Assembly (NCBI GenBank): GCA_963560005.1
Contig: CAUWNG010000100.1
Span: 1 to 6,050, forward strand
From: CAG-273 sp963560005
GTDB taxonomy: Bacteria; Bacillota; Clostridia; TANB77; CAG-508
Direction of reading: 5' to 3'
Length of the DNA: 6,050 bases
Part shown: positions 1 to 6,032 of the stretch, in pieces
Layout of the letters: every line of letters starts with the position of its first letter
Numbering within the stretch: position 1 is the stretch's first letter
Made by a program: the position numbers and the translations under genes
The notes under the pieces: model-generated
The model's input: the letters and a program-made list of their open reading frames with translations, nothing else
Database searches by the model: none
Told to the model about the DNA's origin: nothing

Positions 1-25
1 CAGCCCCAACGGTTTCAGCTTTCAT
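1..25 (-). CDS. 5' end of an unrecognised minus-strand gene, cut by the window edge
   Basis: Only the first eight codons are present, reading MKAETVGA from an ATG at 25-23. The start is supported by an AAGGAG Shine-Dalgarno site at 41-36, ten bases upstream, and by a good minus-strand promoter at 100-128. The leader would be about 68 bases. Eight residues are too few to identify a family, so no function is proposed. The gene diverges from the pseudouridine synthase gene. Confidence 0.55.
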
Positions 26-99
26 ACTTGTTTTTCTCCTTGCACTTTGTTACATAAATTGGAAAAGAATTAGATTAATTATTTTTCAATTTTGGTTAA

Positions 100-128
100 A
101 TTTTATATTAACTAAATTCAATTGTCAA
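100..128 (-). promoter_or_regulatory. sigma-A-type promoter for the left-edge minus-strand gene
   Basis: Read on the minus strand, a perfect TTGACA -35 box (128-123) is followed after 17 bases by TAAAAT (105-100), which matches TATAAT at five of six positions. Transcription would start near 93. Placement ahead of a clear RBS and ATG makes it convincing. Confidence 0.65.
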
Positions 129-157
129 GGTTATTTAAAAATATTTTATGAATGACT

Positions 158-187
158 TTTACACTAACCACTTATTTATGTTATAAT
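158..187 (+). promoter_or_regulatory. promoter of the pseudouridine synthase gene
   Basis: TTTACA (158-163, five of six matches to TTGACA), an 18-base spacer and a perfect TATAAT (182-187). A TG at 179-180 adds an extended -10 element (TGtTATAAT). Transcription would begin near 194, giving a 5' leader of about 30 bases. Its -35 box lies 29 bases from the -35 box of the divergent promoter. Confidence 0.65.
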
Positions 188-223
188 ATTTTAAAAACAA
201 AATTTTAATACAAGGAGTTCATT

Positions 224-1120
224 ATGCTAATTACATATACTATAAATAAAAACGATAATTTTATAAACTTAAAAGAAGTATTAAAAATACAATTTAACTT
301 ATCTGACAGACTTTTATTAAAATTAAAAAGAAATAATAAAATTTATATTAATAATAAAATTGCAAATATAAATTCTAATATTTCTTATGGTGATACAGTT
401 TCAATATTAATAGATTTTGAAGAAGATAGTTCTAATATAGTTCCAACTAAAATGAATTTAGATATTGTATATGAAGATGATTACTATATAATAATAAATA
501 AACCTGCTGGTATTCCTATACACCCTTCTATGGATCATTTTACAGATAGCCTTTCTAATGGAGTTAAATATTATTTTGACCAAATTAGATTATTAAAAAA
601 AATACGACCTGTAAATAGATTAGATAAAAACACATCTGGATTAGTTATATTTGCAAAAAATGAATATATACAAGAGTGCTTAATAAGGCAAATGAAGAAT
701 AATACTTTTTATAAAGAATACATAGCAATATGTAATGGTAATTTTATTAAACAAACTGGTATAATAAGTGCTCCAATTGCTAGAAAAAGCAATAGTATTA
801 TTGAAAGGTGTGTTAATGAAAATGGGAATACTGCAATTACTGAATATACAGTTTTAGATTATAATTCTAATTTAGATATATCAGTGGTAAAATGTATATT
901 AAAAACAGGAAGAACACACCAAATACGTGTACATTTAAGTTATATAAATCATTCTATTTTAGGTGATACTTTATATGGAACAACTTCTAACTTAATAAAC
1001 AGGCAAGCTTTACATGCTCACAAAATTTCCTTTATACACCCTATTACTAACATTAAAACAAATTATATTGCAGAACTTCCCAATGATATGAAGAAGTTAA
1101 TACATAATCTTAATATTTAA
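224..1120 (+). CDS. RluA-family RNA pseudouridine synthase
   Basis: This enzyme isomerises specific uridines in rRNA or tRNA to pseudouridine in the cytoplasm. Residues about 15-65 have the charged, turn-rich pattern of an S4 RNA-binding domain, as in RluD-type members. The catalytic domain carries RPVNRLDKNTSGL at 128-140, with Asp134 as the expected catalytic aspartate; Asn131 replaces the commoner His of the HRLD motif. The motif TGRTHQIRVHL (228-238) and GDTLYG (247-252) are also typical, and the 298-residue length is usual for the family. The start is set by AAGGAG at 212-217, six bases before ATG. The target uridine cannot be read from sequence, so no RluD, RluC or other symbol is assigned. 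It is apparently monocistronic, from the promoter at 158-187, and converges on the minus-strand operon. Confidence 0.93.
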   Translation: MLITYTINKNDNFINLKEVLKIQFNLSDRLLLKLKRNNKIYINNKIANINSNISYGDTVSILIDFEEDSSNIVPTKMNLDIVYEDDYYIIINKPAGIPIHPSMDHFTDSLSNGVKYYFDQIRLLKKIRPVNRLDKNTSGLVIFAKNEYIQECLIRQMKNNTFYKEYIAICNGNFIKQTGIISAPIARKSNSIIERCVNENGNTAITEYTVLDYNSNLDISVVKCILKTGRTHQIRVHLSYINHSILGDTLYGTTSNLINRQALHAHKISFIHPITNIKTNYIAELPNDMKKLIHNLNI

Positions 1121-1127
1121 ATTGCAT

Positions 1128-2063
1128 TTACCTTTCTTCTTGCATTATTAAATTTTTATTTTTATTTTTCCATCCAGATAAAAATAACTTTTCTATTTTG
1201 TCTTTGCTAAGTTTTTCTATTTCTTTACCATTACTTTGTATATAATATTGCTTTGCATTATTTTCATCTATAATAATACAATTTAAAAATTCTCTACCTT
1301 CATCAGCATTTTCTTTCTCTTTATATAAATCATATTGTTCAATATGATTTTTTTCTTCTTCTTTAAATATATTTTGTATTAGATATAATAAAAAGTTTCT
1401 TGCTTCTACATAGCCCATCTGTTCAAAAGGTATTTGATTTAATAAGAATTCAAATTTTTCGGATATAATATTATTGGGTTTATTAGCTTTAAAATTTTTT
1501 AAAAGATATTTATTTACAAATTCATCATTTTTCATCTCTTTAGCTATCATATCAATAAAATCATTCATATATAACCCTTTAAAAGTATATCCAATTTTAT
1601 CATCTATATTTTTTAATTCTTTTCTTGATAAAATATCATATTCGCCTTCTGGTGAAGAATAACCAAAATTATTTGTCTTTAAGGATTTTTGTATACAATA
1701 TAAATCTACAGTTAAATCTGTATAAATTTGTAATCCATCATCAAACTTTAATACAGCTCCTACATGATTATACTTATATTGCCCACTAAGTGTTTTTAAT
1801 TCACCTTCTACACCAACTCTTTTTAATAATTCTAAATAGATAATATTTATTGGTTTGCATATATTCTCATTTAAAATATCCTCATCTATATTTATATCTT
1901 CGTTATATATTTCCCCCAATTTTTCCTCTGATATATAAAATACATTCATATTATATCTAAATCTTTTTCCTAACTCTATATATAACCATCTTGCTTGTTC
2001 TAATTTTGTTAAACCTTTTGGTATTTTTTCTAATAGTTTTGAAAAGTTTGTCCTTTCTTCCAT
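1128..2063 (-). CDS. transglutaminase-like (papain-fold) protein, function unknown
   Basis: This 311-residue protein is not one I can name. Residues 66-120 fit the transglutaminase-like core: Cys69 begins a helix running through YLELLKRVGVEGEL, a short strand follows, His100 sits in NHVGAVLKF and Asp116 in YTDLTVD. That order and spacing matches the Cys-His-Asp triad of the superfamily (C...LL+.GI.A...H..V......D.T). Members can be proteases, cross-linkers or catalytically dead scaffolds, so the reaction is open. No signal peptide or membrane helix is visible, so it is probably cytoplasmic. The C-terminal part (about 205-300) is charged, with an alpha then beta look (NCIIIDENNAKQYYIQ), and is unassigned. 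The start has AAGGA close upstream (about 2068-2072). It is the last gene of the cluster, 29 bases after the SanA/YdcF gene; its stop is 7 bases from the stop of the convergent gene. Confidence 0.7.
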   Translation of the reverse strand: MEERTNFSKLLEKIPKGLTKLEQARWLYIELGKRFRYNMNVFYISEEKLGEIYNEDINIDEDILNENICKPINIIYLELLKRVGVEGELKTLSGQYKYNHVGAVLKFDDGLQIYTDLTVDLYCIQKSLKTNNFGYSSPEGEYDILSRKELKNIDDKIGYTFKGLYMNDFIDMIAKEMKNDEFVNKYLLKNFKANKPNNIISEKFEFLLNQIPFEQMGYVEARNFLLYLIQNIFKEEEKNHIEQYDLYKEKENADEGREFLNCIIIDENNAKQYYIQSNGKEIEKLSKDKIEKLFLSGWKNKNKNLIMQEER

Positions 2064-2092
2064 ATAATCCTTCCTTTATTTAGCTTTATAAT

Positions 2093-2755
2093 TTACTTAT
2101 CATTGGTTATATCTCCATTTCCACTAACTGGTATAGTATCTCCCAAATATGTTGATTTGGGTTTAAATATACATTTTACAAAATCTTTATTTCTTGCTAA
2201 AATTTCTCTTATTTCCCTTAACACTTGTCCTGAATATTTACGTGGATCTGCTCCTACACCATAAGCTTCTATCCCTAATTTTTCAGCTATATATAAAGCT
2301 CTATACAAATGATATTTTTGCGTTACTATAACAATTTTTTTCGCTCCAAATATCTCTTTAGCCCTATATATACTATCATAAGATGAAAATCCTGCATGAT
2401 CCATGAATATATCTTCTGATGGCACACCTTTATCAATTGCAAATTGTTTCATAATATTTACTTCATCATATTCTTCTGTTCCATGATCTCCACTCATAAT
2501 TATTTTAGGGGATACTTTAGTATTATACAAAGAAATTCCCTGTAATAACCTATCTTCTAGCATTGGACTTGGACTATTTCCCCATACTCCTGCTCCTAAT
2601 ACTAAAATACCATCTATATTTTCTAAATTTTTTGCGCTTTCTTCACTTATAATATTTCGCCTTGTACTTAATACCACAAAAAGATTTATTCCTAAAATTA
2701 ATAATATTATTACTACTATAAATATTATAATATACATTAAAATTTTTTTCCTCAT
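2093..2755 (-). CDS. SanA/YdcF-like (DUF218) membrane-anchored protein
   Basis: A 220-residue protein with one N-terminal membrane helix (about 5-29) and a Rossmann-like DUF218 domain. Diagnostic stretches are ILVLGAGVWGNSPSPMLEDR (50-69), KIIMSGDHG (84-92), YDEVNIM (96-102), DIFMDHAGFSSYDS (115-128), VTQKYHLYRALYIAEKLGI (144-162) and a final LGDTIPVSGNGDIT (204-217). This is the pattern of SanA-type proteins; E. coli SanA is linked to envelope barrier function (vancomycin sensitivity), and no biochemical activity is firmly established for the group. The domain is expected outside the membrane. The start is supported by GGTGG six bases before ATG. It follows the DUF6320-like gene by 11 bases and so is very likely cotranscribed. 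Confidence 0.88.
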   Translation of the reverse strand: MRKKILMYIIIFIVVIILLILGINLFVVLSTRRNIISEESAKNLENIDGILVLGAGVWGNSPSPMLEDRLLQGISLYNTKVSPKIIMSGDHGTEEYDEVNIMKQFAIDKGVPSEDIFMDHAGFSSYDSIYRAKEIFGAKKIVIVTQKYHLYRALYIAEKLGIEAYGVGADPRKYSGQVLREIREILARNKDFVKCIFKPKSTYLGDTIPVSGNGDITNDK

Positions 2756-2766
2756 TTTCTTCCACC

Positions 2767-3333
2767 TTATATATGAAATTTTCTTATTATTTCTTCTTTT
2801 ATATCTTTTCTACAAATTATAAGACTAATTACTAAATTTAAAATTGAAATACTTACTGCAATTATGCTTAATATCTTATTATTTACAAAATTTTCTTTAA
2901 ACATTAAATATATAGGTATCATACTAAATAATATAATTATAATTTGATAAATGGCATATTTAATATACCTTTTATATGTAACTATTGTTAAAATCAACAT
3001 TGTTATATTTGCTATAATTATTATTATTGGAATTGCTATACTTGTTGACCATGCCTTAAAACCTAATTCACAATCAATAAATATTGTTAAAACTGAAATA
3101 GCTATTGTTTGTATTAAAACATGACCTGCTATATTAATATTCTTATTTACAGAATACATTACAGTCACCCATATATATATTATACCACTATTTGCAAGTG
3201 CTGCCCATTGTATATTTCCACTTATAAGTTTATTAATTACAAATAACGTAATTCCTATTATTATAGAAATAATAATTGATATTCCTATAATTAAATCTGC
3301 TTTTTTACTACTCATTTTCTTTGGATATAACAT
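2767..3333 (-). CDS. six-helix membrane protein, DUF6320-like, lacking the N-terminal zinc ribbon
   Basis: A 188-residue, very hydrophobic protein with six predicted membrane helices at about 14-33, 43-62, 71-88, 95-118, 126-145 and 154-173, and a basic C-terminus. The fragments YPKK near the start, WAALANSGIIYIW, and the acidic turn before GFKAWS followed by a proline-led helix resemble the DUF6320 family as I remember it; this is recall, not a search. Family members usually start with a CxxC...CPLC zinc ribbon, absent here. The codon just before ATG 3333 is a TAG stop, so no in-frame ribbon can precede it. GAGG lies six bases before this ATG; the alternative ATG at 3315 has no good RBS. The gene overlaps the acyltransferase end by 26 bases, suggesting translational coupling. 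The function is unknown, perhaps membrane partner of the acyltransferase. Confidence 0.72.
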   Translation of the reverse strand: MLYPKKMSSKKADLIIGISIIISIIIGITLFVINKLISGNIQWAALANSGIIYIWVTVMYSVNKNINIAGHVLIQTIAISVLTIFIDCELGFKAWSTSIAIPIIIIIANITMLILTIVTYKRYIKYAIYQIIIILFSMIPIYLMFKENFVNNKILSIIAVSISILNLVISLIICRKDIKEEIIRKFHI

Positions 3334-4606
3334 CTAAAACCTCATTACTCTCTATTTTTATATCTATTCCCTTTTCTTTTATAAATTCATAAAAACATTT
3401 TTCTATACTTGTATCTTTTAAAATTGATGTAAATGTAAATACTATTTTATCTTCAAAAGAACAAGCAGAACATTTTATTTTTTCTACTGGTTCAGGAGCA
3501 ATTAACATTAAAAAATATTCTATATAATCTTTATAATTTCCCATTATTCCCATTCTGCCAATATTTGAAAATGTTATTGTTGTATATTTTCTAATTTCTA
3601 TATAGCTTAATCTTACTAATAATTTTTTTATTGGTAATGGAATTACACTTAAAAATGGATTTTTACCTAATTTTACATTATTCGACATAGTTCGCATAAG
3701 TTCTTTTTCTGTTAATTTTTTCTTAAACTCCTGTTTGACAAAATCTAATATTTTTTCAAATGTATCTAAATTATTTTTTTTCATTTCTGCTTCAACAGTT
3801 ATATATGTAAAAAAATTTGACATTGTCTTTGTATTAAAGTATTTTCTTAAATCTACAGGTATACAAACTTTTATTGGCTTATTACCCTTATATCTTTGAT
3901 AATTAGTTTTATAAATACTATAAATTAAAACTGCTGTTAAGTATTGTGTTATAGTTGCATTATTCTCCTTAGCAATAATTTTTAATTTATTAAGATTCAT
4001 TATTTCATGTATTGTAGATACAGCTCCTAATTTTATTTTTTTTCCTTTTAAGGTAAATGCTTTTTTGGTTGAAGCATTTGCTTTAGGTTTTTTATCATAA
4101 TTTTTTATATAACTATCTTCTGTATCATAATCTATTTTTCTTATAGTTCTAATTTCACTATCAAAAATTTTTGGATATTTCTTTTCTAAATATGTATATA
4201 TTATTTCTTTAAAAAATGTTGTTCCACTATTTCCATCTGTTAATGAATGAAAAATATCTATATTAATTTTTTTATCAAAGTATGTTACTTTAAATAAATA
4301 ATCATTATTAGTATGGGGATCTATATATTTACATGGATATTCTTTCTCTTTTTCTATTATTGGGTCTTTAGGATTATATTCAAAATAATACCAGAAAAAT
4401 CCCATTTTCATTCTTACTTTAAATGATTTATATTTATCTAAAGTTTCTATAACTGCATTTTTTAAAATAATTTCATCTACTTTTTCTTTAAGAATTACAG
4501 ATAATCTAAATACTGTACTATATTTTTTACCAGCTGCTATGGGAAAAATTTTAGCTGAATTATCTAATTTTCTCCAATATGATTTGTTTTCACTACTTTT
4601 TTTCAT
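3308..4606 (-). CDS. HxxxDG acyltransferase, alcohol acetyltransferase/condensation-like family
   Basis: This 432-residue protein belongs to the chloramphenicol acetyltransferase-like superfamily, whose members move an acyl group from a thioester to an alcohol or amine. The catalytic motif is FHSLTDG, with His120, Asp124 and Gly125. The second half shows CIPVDLRKYF (248-257) followed by SNFFTY (263-268), and TTITFSNIGRMG (342-353), all typical of the second subdomain of alcohol acetyltransferase and PapA-like proteins. Length is usual for the family, and there are no membrane helices, so it is cytoplasmic. The start has AAAGG about seven bases upstream, inside the preceding hydrolase gene's end; the gap between the two genes is 3 bases. 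Acyl donor and acceptor are unknown. Neighbouring hydrolase and membrane genes hint at a lipid or envelope ester, which is inference. Confidence 0.85.
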   Translation of the reverse strand: MKKSSENKSYWRKLDNSAKIFPIAAGKKYSTVFRLSVILKEKVDEIILKNAVIETLDKYKSFKVRMKMGFFWYYFEYNPKDPIIEKEKEYPCKYIDPHTNNDYLFKVTYFDKKINIDIFHSLTDGNSGTTFFKEIIYTYLEKKYPKIFDSEIRTIRKIDYDTEDSYIKNYDKKPKANASTKKAFTLKGKKIKLGAVSTIHEIMNLNKLKIIAKENNATITQYLTAVLIYSIYKTNYQRYKGNKPIKVCIPVDLRKYFNTKTMSNFFTYITVEAEMKKNNLDTFEKILDFVKQEFKKKLTEKELMRTMSNNVKLGKNPFLSVIPLPIKKLLVRLSYIEIRKYTTITFSNIGRMGIMGNYKDYIEYFLMLIAPEPVEKIKCSACSFEDKIVFTFTSILKDTSIEKCFYEFIKEKGIDIKIESNEVLDVISKENE

Positions 4607-4609
4607 AAT

Positions 4610-5509
4610 TTACCTTTCTTTCAAAATATCAATCAAATCATTAAATGCTTTTTCTGCAAGTTCATTTTTTGTTATACTTCTTTTCACAATCCAAATATGT
4701 TCTGCTCCATCATATTCTTTTATTTCTACATTTGTACCTGCTTTTTCTGCCTTTTCTTTTAATAAATGAACATCTGGATTTAATATATCATATTTACCTG
4801 TAAATATAATTACATTTTTCAATTTATCTAATGGTCCATTTATTGGATTTACCCAAAAATTTTCTTCCTCATTGTCCCCTGCTGTATATGCTATTCCTGC
4901 TAATAATAGTTTTTCTTTGCTTAAATCTTTGTCATACTGTTCTACTTCGTCAATTTTAGAATTTGTAAGATTTATATCTAACCATGGAGAAATTAAAATT
5001 GTTTTTTCTGGCAAGTCTATATTTTCTTTTCCTAGTTCTTCTACTAGCCCCAATGCCATTCCTCCACCTGCTGAATCTCCCATTAATATTATATCTTTTG
5101 GATTTATATTTTCTATAATTCTTTTATATAAAGGAATTATCATAGAAAATACATCTTTGTAATTATATTTCGGAGATAATGGATAATCTGGAAAAATTAT
5201 ATTCGTATTAGTAGCATCTACAATATCTGTAAGAAAATCCCAATGATATTCCATAGCTTCGGCCATATAAGCTCCGCCATGAAAATATATAATATTTTTT
5301 GGATTTTCTACATTTTTTTTCGATTTAATAATATATACTTTCCTATTATAAAATGTTTCTTCTTTTATATTATATTCTTTAGAAATATTTTCAGGAACTC
5401 TAGATTCAATATCTACTATCCAAAAATATCCCCACATCCCTATTATTATTAATATCAAAAAGATTACTATAACTACAATTATTTTAATTGAACATCTTGT
5501 CTTATCCAT
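4610..5509 (-). CDS. membrane-anchored alpha/beta hydrolase (HSL-type esterase/lipase family)
   Basis: Counted from the chosen Met this is a 299-residue protein that hydrolyses carboxyl esters or related bonds. One N-terminal membrane helix (about 8-31) is followed by the hydrolase domain: HGGAY (oxyanion-hole motif, His77), GDSAGGG (nucleophile Ser146), the acid in GKYDILNPD (Asp241) and GAEHIW (His271). This HGG plus GDSAG combination is typical of hormone-sensitive-lipase-type enzymes, family IV. After a stop-transfer-like helix the enzyme probably faces outward, but orientation is inferred. Upstream in-frame ATGs exist at 5545 and 5530, but neither has an RBS, and the best promoter would start transcription near 5529. 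The chosen ATG has AAAGGGA six bases upstream. It is first in the five-gene cluster. The substrate is unknown; a natural guess is the product of the adjacent acyltransferase. Confidence 0.87.
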   Translation of the reverse strand: MDKTRCSIKIIVVIVIFLILIIIGMWGYFWIVDIESRVPENISKEYNIKEETFYNRKVYIIKSKKNVENPKNIIYFHGGAYMAEAMEYHWDFLTDIVDATNTNIIFPDYPLSPKYNYKDVFSMIIPLYKRIIENINPKDIILMGDSAGGGMALGLVEELGKENIDLPEKTILISPWLDINLTNSKIDEVEQYDKDLSKEKLLLAGIAYTAGDNEEENFWVNPINGPLDKLKNVIIFTGKYDILNPDVHLLKEKAEKAGTNVEIKEYDGAEHIWIVKRSITKNELAEKAFNDLIDILKER

Positions 5510-5515
5510 ATTGTA

Positions 5516-5523
5516 TCCCTTTC
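5516..5523 (-). promoter_or_regulatory. ribosome binding site that sets the hydrolase start at 5509
   Basis: On the minus strand GAAAGGGA lies six bases (TACAAT) before the ATG at 5509. The two upstream in-frame ATGs, at 5545 and 5530, are preceded only by A/T sequence with no Shine-Dalgarno match. This makes the shorter 299-residue protein the better call. Confidence 0.6.
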
Positions 5524-5535
5524 TTTTCATATTTA

Positions 5536-5564
5536 AATATATCATATTATTAATTTTGTTACAA
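5536..5564 (-). promoter_or_regulatory. candidate proximal promoter of the five-gene operon
   Basis: On the minus strand TTGTAA (5564-5559, four of six to TTGACA) is followed after 17 bases by TATATT (5541-5536, five of six to TATAAT), with a TG at 5544-5543 making an extended -10. Transcription would begin near 5529 and give a 20-base leader holding the RBS at 5516-5523. In such AT-rich DNA, matches of this quality also arise by chance. Confidence 0.45.
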
Positions 5565-5681
5565 GTATAACCTACTAATTATGTTAAGAAGAACCTGTTT
5601 CTTTTTTATTTATACTATTTTCATAGTTTAATAATGGTCCTTAATTACATTATTTATTTATATTTATGTTATATTTTATAA

Positions 5682-5690
5682 ATTATAGCA
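5682..5690 (-). promoter_or_regulatory. candidate distal extended -10 promoter of the operon
   Basis: The minus strand reads TGcTATAAT, a perfect extended -10 element, with no recognisable -35 box at 17-18 bases. Transcription would start near 5675 and give a leader of about 165 bases ahead of the hydrolase. The 9-bp inverted repeat at 5694-5718 lies immediately upstream, over the -35 region, which is where a repressor or activator would be expected to act. Confidence 0.4.
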
Positions 5691-5693
5691 TAT

Positions 5694-5718
5694 AATCTTA
5701 ATATAAAACATTAAGATT
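5694..5718. repeat. 9-bp perfect inverted repeat, possible operator
   Basis: AATCTTAAT (5694-5702) and ATTAAGATT (5710-5718) are perfect reverse complements separated by 7 bases (ATAAAAC). The repeat covers the -35 region of the distal minus-strand promoter and lies 36 bases upstream of the -35 box of the tRNA promoter. Spacing and symmetry suit a dimeric DNA-binding protein. It matches no CodY, Fur, PerR or Spo0A box that I recognise. Chance is possible in AT-rich DNA, although the two C/G pairs and nine perfect matches make it noticeable. Confidence 0.45.
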
Positions 5719-5754
5719 CTTTTAAAGTTTTTTTAATAATTTCAGTTTATAGTA

Positions 5755-5784
5755 TTGACAATTACTTATATTTAGTATTATAAT
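5755..5784 (+). promoter_or_regulatory. consensus promoter of the initiator tRNA gene
   Basis: A perfect TTGACA (5755-5760) and a perfect TATAAT (5779-5784) are separated by 18 bases. Transcription would start near 5791, about 10 bases before the mature tRNA. Full consensus at both boxes fits a highly expressed stable-RNA gene. Confidence 0.85.
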
Positions 5785-5800
5785 TAATTTGTTAACACAT

Positions 5801-5876
5801 CGCGGGGTGGAGCAGTTGGCAGCTCGTTGGGCTCATAACCCAAAGGTCGTAAGTTCGAGTCTTACCCCCGCAACCA
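5801..5876 (+). tRNA. initiator tRNA-fMet (anticodon CAT)
   Basis: The sequence folds as a 76-base cloverleaf in which base 5800+n is tRNA position n. The acceptor stem is CGCGGGG with CCCCGCA, then A73 and an encoded CCA. The D stem is GAGC/GCTC, the anticodon stem TTGGG/CCCAA with loop CTCATAA, and the T stem GTAAG/CTTAC with loop TTCGAGT. Two hallmarks identify the bacterial initiator rather than an elongator Met tRNA: position 1 is C facing A72, an unpaired end, and the anticodon stem carries three consecutive G-C pairs (29-31 with 39-41). The A11-T24 pair also fits. It delivers formyl-methionine to start codons. It has its own promoter and terminator and stands alone, divergent from the operon. 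Confidence 0.97.
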
Positions 5877-5893
5877 ATTTGAAAATTTTCTCC

Positions 5894-5911
5894 TAAAGGG
5901 ATTTCCCTTTA
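5894..5911 (+). other. small hairpin in the tRNA 3' trailer
   Basis: TAAAGGG (5894-5900) pairs with CCCTTTA (5905-5911) around an ATTT loop. It lies 17 bases after the mature CCA end and 15 bases before the terminator stem, so it would be in the precursor tRNA. It lacks a T-run, so it is not itself a good terminator; a processing or stability role is possible but unproven. Confidence 0.45.
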
Positions 5912-5926
5912 AGTACTTTAATATAT

Positions 5927-5959
5927 GAGATTTTACTAGCAATAGTAAAATCTCTTTTT
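5927..5959 (+). terminator. intrinsic terminator of the tRNA-fMet transcript
   Basis: A perfect 12-bp stem, GAGATTTTACTA (5927-5938) with TAGTAAAATCTC (5943-5954), is closed by a GCAA tetraloop and followed directly by five T residues (5955-5959). This is a classic rho-independent terminator 50 bases after the tRNA. Confidence 0.92.
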
Positions 5960-5964
5960 GATAG

Positions 5965-5976
5965 GCTAATATTAGC
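5965..5976. repeat. 12-bp perfect palindrome
   Basis: GCTAATATTAGC is its own reverse complement. It starts six bases after the T-run of the tRNA terminator. A G-T wobble and an A-T pair outside it would extend the arms to eight. Its AGGCTA start (5963-5968) is also complementary to TAGCCT at 6033-6038, so it could pair with the last hairpin in place of folding alone. Confidence 0.5.
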
Positions 5977-6003
5977 TTCTGATTGGTTATTAATTATAAT
6001 CAT

Positions 6004-6026
6004 AACCACCCGTAAAACGGGTGGTT
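6004..6026. repeat. strong GC-rich hairpin, 9-bp perfect stem
   Basis: AACCACCCG (6004-6012) pairs with CGGGTGGTT (6018-6026) around a TAAAA loop. The stem is far more GC-rich than its surroundings. It is followed by TTTGCTCTT on the plus strand, a poor T-run, so it is not a convincing terminator. Its position and strength fit a subterminal hairpin of a single-strand transposon. Confidence 0.7.
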
Positions 6027-6032
6027 TGCTCT

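Noticed and set aside
1474..1662. Plus-strand open frame of 62 codons
   Set aside because: It lies wholly inside the transglutaminase-like gene on the other strand, has no RBS, and reads as low-complexity Phe/Ile/Ser sequence.
4539..4769. Plus-strand open frame of 76 codons
   Set aside because: It is antisense to the acyltransferase/hydrolase junction, with Phe/Ser-rich composition expected from antisense of Lys/Glu codons, and it has no convincing RBS.
4872..5452. Two plus-strand open frames (96 and 69 codons) opposite the hydrolase gene
   Set aside because: Both are shadows of the hydrolase, whose catalytic motifs make it clearly the real gene.
5510..5545. N-terminal extension of the hydrolase to ATG 5545 or 5530
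   Set aside because: There is no Shine-Dalgarno site for either ATG, and both lie at or before the likely transcription start.
5510..5681. Riboswitch or T-box in the long operon leader
   Set aside because: There is no T-box consensus and no known riboswitch core; only a 5-bp ACTAT/ATAGT hairpin with a GAAA loop and A/T-rich sequence are visible.
5694..5737. Plus-strand terminator (inverted repeat followed by a T-rich run)
   Set aside because: No plus-strand gene ends upstream, the T-run does not follow the stem directly, and the position fits an operator better.
5801..5876. Elongator Met or Ile (k2C) tRNA
   Set aside because: The C1-A72 mismatch and three G-C pairs in the anticodon stem are initiator-specific features.
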